Assembly: GCA_903864375.1 (NCBI GenBank)
Contig: CAIPFS010000608.1
Span: forward strand, 1-5,907
Length of the DNA stretch: 5,907 nucleotides
Source of the DNA: an uncultured Verrucomicrobiota bacterium
GTDB taxonomy: Bacteria > Verrucomicrobiota > Verrucomicrobiia > Limisphaerales > UBA9464
Direction of reading: 5' to 3'
A program made the position numbers and the translations under genes. Under the pieces are notes generated by a model, which was not told the origin of the DNA, made no database searches, and saw only the letters and a program-made list of their open reading frames with translations. This document shows, one piece after another, positions 5,894-5,907 of the stretch (position 1 is the stretch's first letter; each line of letters starts with the position of its first letter).

Positions 5894-5907
5894 GACCGGC
5901 GACTACC
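5894..5907. repeat. Third, partial copy of the repeat core at the window edge
   Basis: GACCGGCGACTACC is identical over 14 bases to 5694-5707, the end of direct-repeat copy 1 and its flank. It follows the short inverted repeat TCAGC (5879-5883) / GCTGA (5888-5892). The match runs to the window end, so a longer copy may continue outside. Confidence 0.5.

Larger units (their letters stand above)
5548..5907. other. Gene-free, repeat-rich region upstream of the cluster
   Basis: No credible coding sequence was found. Frames open here on the minus strand (reaching 5766 and 5842) translate the repeats into Pro/Arg/Gly/Ser-rich peptides that share AGPRSPGPADL because the DNA is duplicated, not because a protein is conserved. 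The region contains the 50-bp direct repeats, a third partial copy, an inverted repeat, a perfect stem-loop and a TATAAT box. From the promoter candidate to the fasciclin ATG is about 105 bases of leader without a clear regulatory motif. Confidence 0.6.

Noticed and set aside
5654..5907. CRISPR array
   Set aside because: There are only two long copies, the spacing is unequal (121 and 79 bp), the spacers are far too long, and no cas genes are present.

Overview
The window carries one compact gene cluster read entirely on the minus strand, so transcription runs from high to low coordinates. In transcription order it encodes a small secreted fasciclin (FAS1) domain protein (5547-5056), an ABC ATPase (4897-4265, with coding sense continuing upstream of that GTG), a HlyD/DevB-type membrane-fusion protein (4268-3186), a TolC/NodT-type outer-membrane lipoprotein channel (3140-1680), a four-helix FtsX/DevC-type permease (1670-528) and a 128-residue membrane protein of unknown role (517-131). 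Gaps are 4 bp of overlap, 36-45 bp, 9 bp and 10 bp. The only long spacer is between the fasciclin gene and the ATPase. Together the four exporter genes form a complete tripartite efflux/export machine of the MacAB-TolC / DevBCA-TolC type, spanning inner membrane, periplasm and outer membrane. The substrate cannot be read from the sequence.

Organism: the outer-membrane channel, its lipobox and the periplasmic adaptor show a Gram-negative (diderm) bacterium, with moderately high GC by eye. Most starts lack a clear Shine-Dalgarno sequence. The repeat-rich GC palindromes and overall style would fit a PVC-group bacterium such as a verrucomicrobium, but that is a guess from style, not a demonstrated placement.

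Right end (5548-5907): no convincing gene. It holds a 50-bp direct repeat in two copies 121 bp apart, a 14-bp third partial copy at the window edge, an inverted repeat between the copies, and a perfect 8-bp stem-loop. A perfect TATAAT box lies inside the gene-proximal copy and is the best promoter candidate for the cluster.

Left end (1-130): the last gene stops at 131. Beyond it there is only a short frame open at the window edge, readable in either direction, and no recognisable terminator.

The main oddities are the ATPase gene, which has no in-frame ATG, GTG or TTG upstream of a GTG that would remove its first strand and adenine-stacking aromatic residue; a strong RNA hairpin just after the fasciclin stop codon, inside that same open frame; the pairing of a fasciclin protein with a DevBCA-like exporter; and the promoter-bearing repeat.
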